From positions 1 to 18,143 of the forward strand of contig JAMORN010000281.1 of the NCBI GenBank assembly GCA_027063545.1: 18,143 nucleotides of DNA, read 5' to 3'. Within the stretch, counting starts at the first letter, position 1; every line of letters begins with the position of its first letter. Below, piece by piece: positions 6,783 through 14,637 of the stretch. A program made the position numbers and the translations under genes. This DNA is from a bacterium (GTDB taxonomy: Bacteria; JAMORN01). The notes beneath the pieces were generated by a model. The model was given only the letters and a program-made list of their open reading frames with translations. It was not told the DNA's origin and ran no database searches.

Positions 6783-9069
6783 ACTTTTTATTTATGGTTT
6801 ATTATATATAATTTTTATAAATACACAAATTTTTTCACAAGTTTTTAATTCAAATATTGATTTTTCAGTTTCTCAAAATAAGAATACTAATTTGGTAAAA
6901 AAATTAGATTCCTTAAAAACTATTAAAAATATAACTGGAAACGAACAAGTTTCTTCTTTTAAATATTCTTCTCCTTCTATAATTACACAAATAGATACAT
7001 CCTATTATGATAGTCTGATTATGCAGTCTTTATTGAGTAGGTTTTTATATAGAAATTCTTTAATGAAGAAAATAAAGATTTTTGGAGAGCAGTTCTTTCT
7101 TTTTAATAGGGATGGATTTATTCCAAGTATAATAGGTCCTGTTCCTGAGGATTATGTTTTTGGGCCGGGTGATGAATTTTCTATATATTTATGGGGAGAA
7201 GTTCAAAAGGTATATAATGTGAAAGTGCAAAAAGATGGATCTATTTTTTTACCATATATAGGAAAAATTGTTGTTTCAGGATTAACTTATGATAAATTAA
7301 AAAAGAAATTAACATATAGACTAACAAAAGTATTTTCTACGTTAAATTATGGTAAAAGTTCTGCAACAACATTTTTAGATATTATAATGACTAAATATAG
7401 ATCTATAAAAATTTTTGTTGTAGGAGAGGCTTTAAATCCAGGAGCTTATACTTTATCTGGTTTTACAAATATTTATTCCGCAATATACTTTACAGGAGGT
7501 CCTTCTAAAACAGGAAGTTACAGAGAAATTTTAATAAAAAGGAATAAAAAAATAGTTGAAAAGATTGATCTTTATGATTTCCTGATTTATGGGAACATAA
7601 AATCAGATTTTAGGTTAAAAGATGGTGATATTATAGTTTTTACCCCTCGAAAAAAGTTAGTAAAAATTAAAGGAGCTGTTTTAAGAGAGTTTACTTATGA
7701 ATTGAAAGAAAATGAAACTTTAGGAGATTTAATAAAATTAGCCGGAGGTTTAAAATCTACAGCTAATATAGAAAATGTGAGAATTACAAGAATAATAACA
7801 GATTCTAATTTTTATAAAGAGAATAAAAAGGAAATATTTTTAAGTTTTAAAAATAGAGAAGAGTTATATGATAGTGATTTTCTTTTATATGATAATGATG
7901 AAATATATATTCCCGAGATTTATATAAAACCAAAAAATAGAGTTATAGTAAAAGGGCAGGGTATTAAATATCCGGGTACTTATGCAATAGATGATAGTAT
8001 TAAAACATTAAAAGATATCCTCAAAGTATCTGGTGCAAAGAAAGATATTATTGATAAAATTATAATTTTAAGAAGAATAAGAGAGGGAAAATATAAAGCT
8101 ATTTTATTAAATATAGAAGAAGGTAATAATTTTCAACTAAAAAATGAAGATATAATATATACATTTCTTCAACGAGAGTTCTTTATTTATCCAAAAATTA
8201 AAATAATGGGAGCCGTTAATCGTCCAGGAATGTATAATTATTATAAGGATTTAACAGTGTCAAAATTACTTGTTTTAGCTAGAGGTTTCAGATATGATGC
8301 TGATACCACCTATGTTGAGGTAAATAGAATAGATAGAAACTCAGATAGATTATATGTTAATATAGCAAGGTTAAAGTATGATAGAAATTTAAATTTATTG
8401 GAAGGTAAAGAGTTAAAATTATTACCAGGAGATGTTGTAATTGTTAGAGTAAATCCTAATCTAGTTACACCTAAATTAGTTAAGATATATGGAGAAGTAA
8501 GATACCCAGGAGAATATTTACTAACAAATAATACAGAACGGATAAGCGATTTAATAGAAAGAGCAGGAGGTGTTAAATCTTCAGGTTATTTAAAGGCTGG
8601 AGTTTTATGGAGAGATTCTATAAAAGTTAATATAGATTTGGAAAATGCATACAAAAATCCTAAATCACCGGATAATATAATATTAAAAGAGGGAGATTCT
8701 ATTTATATACCAAAACTTGAATATACAGTAAAAGTAGAAGGCGAAGTTCAATTCCCATCTTTAATTGTATGGAGAAGAGGAAAAGGAATTGACTATTATA
8801 TATCCCAAGCAGGAGGATTTACAGAAAATGCTGATCCAGATAGGGTTGTTGGTTATCAGCCTAATGGAAAGAGGATAATTCAAAGAACATGCTGGTTTGA
8901 TGATAGAGTAGAACCAGGAGCATATATATATGTTCCTAAAAGAAAAAATCAAAGATTTGATTGGTCCTATACACTTTCTATTATAAAGGATATTGTTGGA
9001 ATAGTTTCTTCTGCTGTTACTACAGCTTATTTAATATATACAATACAAAATAATGATGATAATAAGTAA
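6772..9069 (+). CDS. SLBB-rich polysaccharide export protein (Wza type)
   Basis: 765 aa. Residues 1-23 form a signal peptide (hydrophobic FIYGLLYIIFI, then cleavage near IFSQ); there is no lipobox Cys. A polysaccharide-export (PES) domain starts at about residue 124, with YVFGPGDEFSIYLWGEV its typical entry. Six SLBB-like beta-grasp repeats follow, each beginning with a (V/I)xGxVxxPGxY-like strand, near residues 213, 297, 390, 476, 570 and 652 (for example VVGEALNPGAYTL, IMGAVNRPGMY, IYGEVRYPGEY). A hydrophobic helix near 735-757 lies close to the C-terminus. Long proteins with one PES and many SLBB domains are typical of FCB-group capsule or exopolysaccharide export and form the periplasmic/outer-membrane channel. 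No Wzc-like kinase or flippase is adjacent. The 11-nt overlap with rmlA and the terminator after it make these two a short transcription unit. Confidence 0.9.
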   Translation: MKYKLFIYGLLYIIFINTQIFSQVFNSNIDFSVSQNKNTNLVKKLDSLKTIKNITGNEQVSSFKYSSPSIITQIDTSYYDSLIMQSLLSRFLYRNSLMKKIKIFGEQFFLFNRDGFIPSIIGPVPEDYVFGPGDEFSIYLWGEVQKVYNVKVQKDGSIFLPYIGKIVVSGLTYDKLKKKLTYRLTKVFSTLNYGKSSATTFLDIIMTKYRSIKIFVVGEALNPGAYTLSGFTNIYSAIYFTGGPSKTGSYREILIKRNKKIVEKIDLYDFLIYGNIKSDFRLKDGDIIVFTPRKKLVKIKGAVLREFTYELKENETLGDLIKLAGGLKSTANIENVRITRIITDSNFYKENKKEIFLSFKNREELYDSDFLLYDNDEIYIPEIYIKPKNRVIVKGQGIKYPGTYAIDDSIKTLKDILKVSGAKKDIIDKIIILRRIREGKYKAILLNIEEGNNFQLKNEDIIYTFLQREFFIYPKIKIMGAVNRPGMYNYYKDLTVSKLLVLARGFRYDADTTYVEVNRIDRNSDRLYVNIARLKYDRNLNLLEGKELKLLPGDVVIVRVNPNLVTPKLVKIYGEVRYPGEYLLTNNTERISDLIERAGGVKSSGYLKAGVLWRDSIKVNIDLENAYKNPKSPDNIILKEGDSIYIPKLEYTVKVEGEVQFPSLIVWRRGKGIDYYISQAGGFTENADPDRVVGYQPNGKRIIQRTCWFDDRVEPGAYIYVPKRKNQRFDWSYTLSIIKDIVGIVSSAVTTAYLIYTIQNNDDNK

Positions 9070-9121
9070 GTAATTATAAAAGTATCAAAGTTTTTAGCAT
9101 TTTCTTTTTTGATTTTTATCT

Positions 9122-9153
9122 CCCTTACTTTTGCAAAAGTAGGGCTTTTTTTT
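9122..9153 (+). terminator. Rho-independent terminator after the export gene
   Basis: CCC-T-TACTTTT pairs with AAAAGTA-GGG around a GC loop, with one bulged T, and is followed by C and eight T residues. It ends the rmlA/SLBB unit and isolates the rnf operon from it. Confidence 0.9.
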
Positions 9154-9184
9154 ATTTTCTCTTTTCTATATAAAAAATTAAATT

Positions 9185-9212
9185 TTGAAATATTATAAAA
9201 AAAAATTATTTT
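9185..9212 (+). promoter_or_regulatory. Possible sigma-70 type promoter of the rnf operon
   Basis: TTGAAA (9185-9190, five of six to TTGACA), a 16-nt spacer, then TATTTT (9207-9212, four of six to TATAAT). It lies between the preceding terminator and the rnfC start, which makes it positionally sensible. AT richness makes the match weak evidence. Confidence 0.3.
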
Positions 9213-9235
9213 ATGGGTATATTGGGAGAGTGTTG

Positions 9236-10567
9236 ATGGAAGTAATAATCAAAAAGAATAATTTTAAAGGTGGTGTTCATCCGCCGGAATATAAGTATTT
9301 TACAGAACATAAATCTATAGAAAATTTTCCATTACCAGAAAAAGTATATCTTTTACTTCAACAACATATAGGAGCTCCTGCAAAGCCAATTGTTAAAGTT
9401 GGAGATAAAGTAAGAACAGGAGAGTTAATAGCAGAAGCCTCTGGTTTTATTTCAGCAAATATTCATGCTTCTATATCTGGAGAAGTAACAGGATTTAAAG
9501 AATTTATCGTACCATTTGGGGCAAAGGTTCAGGCTATAGAAATAACATCAGATGGGGAAGACAATTGGGTTGAATTAGATAAAAGAGAATGGCAAAGATT
9601 ATCTCCTAAAGAAATTATAGAATTAGTGAAAGAGAAAGGTATTGTAGGAATGGGAGGAGCAACGTTCCCAACACATGTTAAACTCTCTCCTCCTCCAGAA
9701 AAAAAGATAGATACTTTAATTATAAATGGTGTAGAATGTGAGCCTTATTTAACAGCAGACCATAGATTAATGCTTGAAGAAGCTGATAAAATAATAGATG
9801 GTATAAAAATTTTAATGTATGTATTGGGAGTGGATAAGGCTTATATAGGTGTAGAAGCAAATAAGATGGATGCAATTGAACATTTAATAGAAAAAACAGC
9901 AAACGATCCTATAGAAGTTGTTGCTCTTGAGGTCAAATACCCTCAAGGAGCTGAAAAACAACTTATATATGCAATAACCAAGAGAGAAGTTCCTTCAGGA
10001 GGTCTCCCAGCAGATGTTGGCGTTGTAGTTCAAAATGTTGCTACAGCCAAAGCGATTTATGATGCGGTTGTTGAGGATATACCTTTGATTGAAAGAATAA
10101 CAACAGTAACAGGATCTATTGTAAAAAATCCAACAAATTATAGAATAAGAGTAGGGACGTTAATATCTTCAATTTTGGATACTGTAGGGGTTGAATATGA
10201 AAATATTGCTAAATTAATTATGGGTGGCCCTATGATGGGGTTAACCCTTTATACTGATAACTTTCCTCTTCTTAAGGCAAATAATGGAATATTAGTTTTA
10301 TCTAAGGATGAGGTAAAAAGAGAAGAAGAGTATCCTTGTATTTCATGTGGAAGATGTGTTGATGTATGTCCTATGAATTTACTTCCAACTATGATAGCGT
10401 CAAGTTATAGGAAAAAGGAAATAAAATTAGCAGAAAAATTAGGAGCATTGGATTGTATTGAATGTGGTTCATGTTCATATATTTGCCCAGCTAAAATTCC
10501 ATTGGCTCAACAGATAAAATTAGCTAAAAAGAGAATAATAACTCTTAAGAAAAAGGCTAAATCTTAG
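9236..10567 (+). CDS. rnfC: Rnf complex subunit RnfC
   Basis: 443 aa, the compact form seen in clostridia and Thermotoga, without the long Ala/Lys tail of proteobacterial RnfC. It is the peripheral subunit that binds NADH and FMN and exchanges electrons with NAD+. The hallmarks are FKGGVHPPEYK (10-20), the glycine-rich MGGATFPTHVKL (139-150), NGVECEPYLTADHRL (164-178) and two [4Fe-4S] motifs at C368/C371/C374/C378 and C407/C410/C413/C417. The ATG at 9236 has GGGAG 7 nt upstream; in-frame GTG, TTG and a farther TTG at 9185 exist, but only the ATG gives the normal N-terminus (MEVIIKKNNFKGG). It is the first gene of the operon, 11 nt before rnfD. Confidence 0.97.
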   Translation: MEVIIKKNNFKGGVHPPEYKYFTEHKSIENFPLPEKVYLLLQQHIGAPAKPIVKVGDKVRTGELIAEASGFISANIHASISGEVTGFKEFIVPFGAKVQAIEITSDGEDNWVELDKREWQRLSPKEIIELVKEKGIVGMGGATFPTHVKLSPPPEKKIDTLIINGVECEPYLTADHRLMLEEADKIIDGIKILMYVLGVDKAYIGVEANKMDAIEHLIEKTANDPIEVVALEVKYPQGAEKQLIYAITKREVPSGGLPADVGVVVQNVATAKAIYDAVVEDIPLIERITTVTGSIVKNPTNYRIRVGTLISSILDTVGVEYENIAKLIMGGPMMGLTLYTDNFPLLKANNGILVLSKDEVKREEEYPCISCGRCVDVCPMNLLPTMIASSYRKKEIKLAEKLGALDCIECGSCSYICPAKIPLAQQIKLAKKRIITLKKKAKS

Positions 10568-10578
10568 GAGAAAATAAA

Positions 10579-11583
10579 ATGGGTGTAGGTAAATTGGTAG
10601 TAGGTCCAGGGCCTCATATTAGAGATAGAGATGATGTTAAGACTATAATGTGGTGGGTTGTAATTTCTCTTATGCCAGCTTTAATAGCAAGTGTTTTATT
10701 TTGGGGGATAAGACCCCTTATTATGACATTAATAAGTGTTGTAGTTGCTGTAGGTAGTGAATATTTGTTTTCAAAGCTTTTTAATTTGCCTATTAGAATA
10801 GATGATGGATCAGCAGTTATAACAGGAATATTATTAGCTTTTAATGTAACTCCAAATGCTCCATGGTGGATTTTTGCTGTAGGTTCTTTTTTTGCTATTG
10901 TTTTTGGTAAGATGGTTTTTGGCGGATTAGGATACAATCCTGTGAATCCTGCTTTAGCAGGTAGAGCATTTTTAATGGCTTCTTGGCCAGTTATAATGAC
11001 AGCTGACTGGATCCCAGCAAATTTTTTATTTAAAGGTCCTATGGGAGGTATAGATGGCTTTACTTCAGCAACTCCTTTGAATGTGTATAAATATAATCAA
11101 TTAACAATAGATCAATTAAAAGAGGCTTTAATGCCTTTATTTATAGGGAATGTTGGAGGAGTTTTAGGAGAAACATCTGCTATAGCTCTTTTAATTGGGG
11201 CAGCTATACTATTTTATAAAAAGATAATCTCTTGGAGAATTCCTTTTACTTATATAGGAACAGTTTTTATTTTAGCATGGATATTTCAAAAAAGTGGGGC
11301 TCAATTTACAAAAGACTTTTGGGTTGAGCCTATGTTTCATGTATTAGCTGGAGGATTAATTTTAGGGGCATTTTTTATGGCAACCGATATGGTTACATCT
11401 CCAATAACACCAAAAGGACAAATTATTTTTGGTGTAGGGTTAGGGGTTTTAACTTATTTAATAAGAAGATTAGGAGGTTATCCAGAAGGAGTGTCTTATT
11501 CTATTCTTTTAATGAATTTGACTGTACCATTTTTAAATAAACTAACAATACCTAGAATATTTGGCCATAAGGATAAAAAATAG
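10579..11583 (+). CDS. rnfD: Rnf complex subunit RnfD
   Basis: 334 aa, an integral membrane protein with about nine to ten hydrophobic segments, related to NqrB. It carries a covalent FMN on a threonine. The sequence shows the family block FGGLGYNPVNPALAGRAFL (114-132) and the flavinylation segment DGFTSATPL, in which Thr165 is the likely FMN attachment site. The C-terminal ATDMVTSPITPKGQ and GGYPEGVSYSILLMN motifs are also typical. An AGGAG site overlaps the end of rnfC. In the complex it forms part of the ion pathway together with RnfG, RnfE and RnfA. Confidence 0.97.
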   Translation: MGVGKLVVGPGPHIRDRDDVKTIMWWVVISLMPALIASVLFWGIRPLIMTLISVVVAVGSEYLFSKLFNLPIRIDDGSAVITGILLAFNVTPNAPWWIFAVGSFFAIVFGKMVFGGLGYNPVNPALAGRAFLMASWPVIMTADWIPANFLFKGPMGGIDGFTSATPLNVYKYNQLTIDQLKEALMPLFIGNVGGVLGETSAIALLIGAAILFYKKIISWRIPFTYIGTVFILAWIFQKSGAQFTKDFWVEPMFHVLAGGLILGAFFMATDMVTSPITPKGQIIFGVGLGVLTYLIRRLGGYPEGVSYSILLMNLTVPFLNKLTIPRIFGHKDKK

Positions 11584-11599
11584 AGAGGCGGGGAATTTT

Positions 11600-12256
11600 A
11601 TGAATAAAGAAATGTTGAATAATATATTAAAATTCTCTTTAGTTTTAGTGATAGTTGGTATGGTTGCCGGAGGTAGTTTATCTTTTGTTTATTTAAAAAC
11701 AAAATCAAAGATAGAAGAACAACAAAAGAAGGAAGAATTGGCGGCTAAGAATGTAATTTTTAAAGATAAAGGGTATGTTTTTAAAAAAATAAAAAAAGAA
11801 GGAATTGAATATGAAGAAGTATATAAAAATGGGAAATTAGAAGGATATTTATTTAAAGCGTATGGCCCAGGATATTCATCAGTAATTGTTACTTTAGTAG
11901 GTGTTGATACAAATTTTAATATAAAGGGAATTGTTATTTTATCACAGGCAGAAACCCCGGGTCTTGGAGCAAGAATAAAAGAGGTTAAAAGTGATAAATA
12001 TATTTTTAACTTTTGGAAAAAGAAAAGTGAAAACACAAAACCTTGGTTTGAAGAGCAATTTGAAGGGCTTAATGCTTTAAGTTTAAAGTTAATTAAGGGT
12101 GGAAAAGAATATAAAGATTTGGATGATAAAGCAAAAGAAAAGTTAAAAAAGAAAAATGAGATAACTGCTTTATCAGGAGCTACAATATCTTCAAATGCAG
12201 TATTAAGTAGTATTAAAGCTAAGGCTGATAGTTTGTATAAAATTTTGAAAAAGTAG
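11600..12256 (+). CDS. rnfG: Rnf complex subunit RnfG (FMN-binding)
   Basis: 218 aa from ATG at 11600, preceded by GGGG at 6 nt spacing. A TTG at 11561 inside rnfD is in frame but gives a charged leader before the membrane anchor and has no ribosome site. Residues 10-33 are a single N-terminal membrane helix; the rest faces outside the cytoplasm. The FMN-binding domain has SQAETPGLGARI (115-126) and LSGATISSNAV (191-201), where Thr195 is the covalent FMN site; a flavin transferase (ApbE), not in the window, would be needed. The protein is close to NqrC in role: electron relay on the outer face of the membrane. Confidence 0.95.
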   Translation: MNKEMLNNILKFSLVLVIVGMVAGGSLSFVYLKTKSKIEEQQKKEELAAKNVIFKDKGYVFKKIKKEGIEYEEVYKNGKLEGYLFKAYGPGYSSVIVTLVGVDTNFNIKGIVILSQAETPGLGARIKEVKSDKYIFNFWKKKSENTKPWFEEQFEGLNALSLKLIKGGKEYKDLDDKAKEKLKKKNEITALSGATISSNAVLSSIKAKADSLYKILKK

Positions 12257-12267
12257 AGGAATATACC

Positions 12268-12861
12268 ATGGCAAAGATAAAAGAGTTAATAAAAGATGGT
12301 ATTTGGAATAAAAATCCTGTTTTAGTTCAAGCAATAGGTCTTTGTCCAACATTAGCGGTAACAACATCCTTAAAAAATGGTTTTTATATGGGTGTAGCCT
12401 CTACTTTTGTTTTAGTAGGATCAAATGTTATAATCTCAATAATAAAATCTTTTATTCCTGCAAAGGTTAGAATACCAGTATATATAACAGTAATAGCCTC
12501 ATTTGTAACATTAGTGCAACTTTTTGTATCTGCATATTTACCAGAACTTAATAAGACACTGGGGATTTTTATACCATTAATTGTTGTAAATTGTATAATT
12601 TTAGGGAGAGCTGAGGCTTTTGCTTCAAAAAATGGAGTTTTTGATTCTTTGATAGATGGAGTTTCTATGGGTATAGGTTTTACATTAGCACTTATGATAA
12701 TGGCAGGTATAAGAGAATTTTTAGGTGCAAATAAACTATTTGACTTACTTGTAATACCGGGTTTTGAGCCTGCTGCAGCAATGATATTACCTGTTGGTGG
12801 ATTTTTAACAATGGGTGTTCTTATTGCTATAATGAATTATATAAATATGAAAAAGAGGTAG
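12268..12861 (+). CDS. rnfE: Rnf complex subunit RnfE
   Basis: 197 aa, six hydrophobic helices, paralogous to RnfA. It starts at ATG 12268 with AGAGGAA upstream, 11 nt after rnfG. The two half-repeats carry the family cysteines Cys26 (QAIGLCPTLAVT) and Cys109 (PLIVVNCIILGRAEAFA), which together with those of RnfA are known to hold an iron-sulfur cluster in the membrane between RnfA and RnfE. It is equivalent to NqrD. I see nothing unusual in it. Confidence 0.97.
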   Translation: MAKIKELIKDGIWNKNPVLVQAIGLCPTLAVTTSLKNGFYMGVASTFVLVGSNVIISIIKSFIPAKVRIPVYITVIASFVTLVQLFVSAYLPELNKTLGIFIPLIVVNCIILGRAEAFASKNGVFDSLIDGVSMGIGFTLALMIMAGIREFLGANKLFDLLVIPGFEPAAAMILPVGGFLTMGVLIAIMNYINMKKR

Positions 12862-12866
12862 ATTAA

Positions 12867-13451
12867 ATGGATTTGGGAACACTTCTTCAAATAACAATAG
12901 CGGCAATTTTTATAAATAATTTTGTTTTATCAAGATTTTTGGGATTATGTCCTTATTTTGGAGTTTCTAAACAGGTTGATAGTGCAATAGGGATGGGGCT
13001 TTCTGTAATATTTGTAATGACAATAGCAGCAACAGTTACATGGCCTATCTATTATTTTGTTTTAAAGCCTTTGGGAATAGATTTTCTTCAGACAATAGTT
13101 TTTATTTTAGTTATAGCTTCTTTAGTTCAATTGGTGGAGATGGTAATCCAAAAGGTTTCTCCTTCTTTATATGAATCATTAGGAATTTATCTTCCTCTTA
13201 TAACAACAAATTGTGCTATATTGGGAGTGACTGTTTTAAATATAAGTGAGAGTTATAATTTTATAGAATCTGTAGTTAATGCCTTTGCTTCAGGTGTTGG
13301 TTTTACACTTGTTTTAATATTAATGTCAGGTATAAGAGTTAAATTAGAAGATACCCCATTACCAGAGTATATGAAGGGGCTACCGCTTGCTTTTTTTGTA
13401 GGAGCAGTAATGGCTTTAGCATTTATGGGATTTTCAGGTTTTAAGATTTAA
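12867..13451 (+). CDS. rnfA: Rnf complex subunit RnfA
   Basis: 194 aa, six hydrophobic helices. It starts 5 nt after the rnfE stop, with AGAGG 8 nt before the ATG. The hallmarks are NNFVLSRFLGLCPYFGVS (17-34) with Cys28 and LPLITTNCAILGVTV (109-123) with Cys116, the membrane iron-sulfur ligands shared with RnfE. It is equivalent to NqrE. RnfA and RnfE form an antiparallel pair of opposite topology at the core of the ion pump. Confidence 0.97.
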   Translation: MDLGTLLQITIAAIFINNFVLSRFLGLCPYFGVSKQVDSAIGMGLSVIFVMTIAATVTWPIYYFVLKPLGIDFLQTIVFILVIASLVQLVEMVIQKVSPSLYESLGIYLPLITTNCAILGVTVLNISESYNFIESVVNAFASGVGFTLVLILMSGIRVKLEDTPLPEYMKGLPLAFFVGAVMALAFMGFSGFKI

Positions 13452-13473
13452 AAAAAACAAGGTAGGGTAAATT

Positions 13474-13758
13474 ATGAATATAATAGTATTATATTCAATT
13501 TTAACTTTAGCCATAATGGGACTAATAATAGGAATATTATTAGGTATAGCTAGTGAAATTTTTAAAGTTGAAGTTGATCCTAGAGTAGAAAATATAGAAG
13601 AAATTCTTCCAGGTTTAAATTGTGGAGCTTGTGGTTATCCTGGATGTTCAGGGTATGCAAAGGCTATAGTAAAAGGAGAAGCACCTATAAGTTTATGTAC
13701 GCCTGGTGGTCCAGATGTTCAAGAAAAAATACAAAAAATAATGGAGGAAAATTCTTAA
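13474..13758 (+). CDS. rnfB: RnfB N-terminal part: membrane anchor plus Fes domain
   Basis: 94 aa, whereas RnfB proteins of this type are usually about 260-330 aa in one chain. Residues 3-26 are a membrane helix. The Fes domain has the [4Fe-4S] ligands Cys50, Cys53, Cys58 and Cys75 in NCGACGYPGCSGYA and PISLCTPGG. The chain ends in a charged helix (EKIQKIMEENS) at the place where a normal RnfB has its linker to the ferredoxin domains. Those domains are encoded by the next ORF, which starts 1 nt after the stop in another frame. The AGGG site before the ATG is good. The break is either a true gene split or an indel; its clean position at the linker favours the split. As part of the complex it anchors the ferredoxin-accepting subunit. 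Confidence 0.9.
   Translation: MNIIVLYSILTLAIMGLIIGILLGIASEIFKVEVDPRVENIEEILPGLNCGACGYPGCSGYAKAIVKGEAPISLCTPGGPDVQEKIQKIMEENS
13743..13747 (+). promoter_or_regulatory. Ribosome binding site for the second rnfB ORF
   Basis: GGAGG inside the end of the first rnfB ORF stands 12 nt before the ATG at 13760. The spacing is long, but the start codon lies 1 nt after the upstream stop, which allows termination-reinitiation coupling. Confidence 0.5.
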
Positions 13759-13759
13759 T

Positions 13760-14509
13760 ATGGCAAGTAAAAAAGTTGCTATAGTAAAGTGTGTCGGTGA
13801 TAGAAGAGTAGCAAAAGAAAAATATGAATATTTAGGATATGAAAGTTGTGAAGCAGCTGTAATGCATTTTAATGGTCCAAAGGAATGTTATTTTGGATGT
13901 ATAGGTTTGGGAGATTGTGTAGAAGCTTGTCCTTTTGATGCTATGTATATGAGTGAATTTGCTTTACCTGTTGTTATTGAGGATAAATGTATAGGTTGTG
14001 GAGAATGTGTAAAGGCATGTCCCAAGGGAATAATGGAGTTAATAGATAGGGATCAAAAAGTGTATGTCAAATGTTCTTCTCATGAACCAGCGAAGGTAAC
14101 AAATCAGGTATGTAATAATGGGAAAAAAGGGGATGAAAAACTAGGTGGGTGTATTGCTTGTGGATTGTGTGAGAAAAATTGTCCTCACGATGCTATACAT
14201 GTTATAGACAATCTTGCAGTTATTGATTATGAAAAATGTACTTCCTGTGGAATATGTGTGCAGAAATGTCCTACAAATGTAATAATAGATATGCTTCCTT
14301 CAAGACCAAAGGCTTATATTGGGCCTAATTGTGTTGGATGTGGTTTGTGTAAGAAGGTTTGTCCAACAAATGCTATAAGTGGAGAACTAAAGGAAAAACA
14401 TGTTGTCGATCCAGATAAATGTATTGGTTGTGGGGAATGTATTGAAGCATGTCCTCCTAAGATAAAGGCTATATCTTTCATTGGAAGCTACGATGAAATA
14501 GATAAATAA
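13760..14509 (+). CDS. rnfB: RnfB C-terminal part: six-cluster ferredoxin domain
   Basis: 249 aa, matching RnfB from the linker onward. KKVAIVKC is the usual segment after the Fes domain. Six [4Fe-4S] motifs can be read: C43/47/53/57, C77/80/83/87, C131/134/137/141, C160/163/166/170, C191/194/197/201 and C221/224/227/231; the ISGELKEKHVVDPDKC segment is typical of clostridial-type RnfB. Further cysteines at 11, 30, 105 and 118 may serve the first and third clusters. This part accepts electrons from reduced ferredoxin and passes them toward the membrane. With no membrane helix of its own it must dock on the short RnfB anchor. No in-frame upstream start exists before a stop at 13739. It is the last rnf gene; T-rich sequence without a clear hairpin follows. 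Confidence 0.92.
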   Translation: MASKKVAIVKCVGDRRVAKEKYEYLGYESCEAAVMHFNGPKECYFGCIGLGDCVEACPFDAMYMSEFALPVVIEDKCIGCGECVKACPKGIMELIDRDQKVYVKCSSHEPAKVTNQVCNNGKKGDEKLGGCIACGLCEKNCPHDAIHVIDNLAVIDYEKCTSCGICVQKCPTNVIIDMLPSRPKAYIGPNCVGCGLCKKVCPTNAISGELKEKHVVDPDKCIGCGECIEACPPKIKAISFIGSYDEIDK

Positions 14510-14637
14510 TTTATTATCTTTTTCTCCTTTATTTTTCTCTTTTTTTTTTTTATTTTCTATAACAAATCGTATTTAAGCGATTAATTAATTTGGTATTTTA
14601 TGGAAAAAATTAATAAAATTTTAAAAAAGGAGATGCT

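Noticed and set aside
13743-13762. Programmed frameshift joining the two rnfB ORFs
   Set aside because: The needed shift is +1 at TCT-TAA, where the seryl-tRNA could not re-pair well with CTT; no slippery heptamer or RF2-like CTT-TGA site is present.
14565-14582. AATCG/CGATT hairpin after rnfB as a terminator
   Set aside because: A five-pair AT-rich stem with an 8-nt loop and no T-run after it; the T-rich tract lies before it, so it is not a convincing intrinsic terminator.
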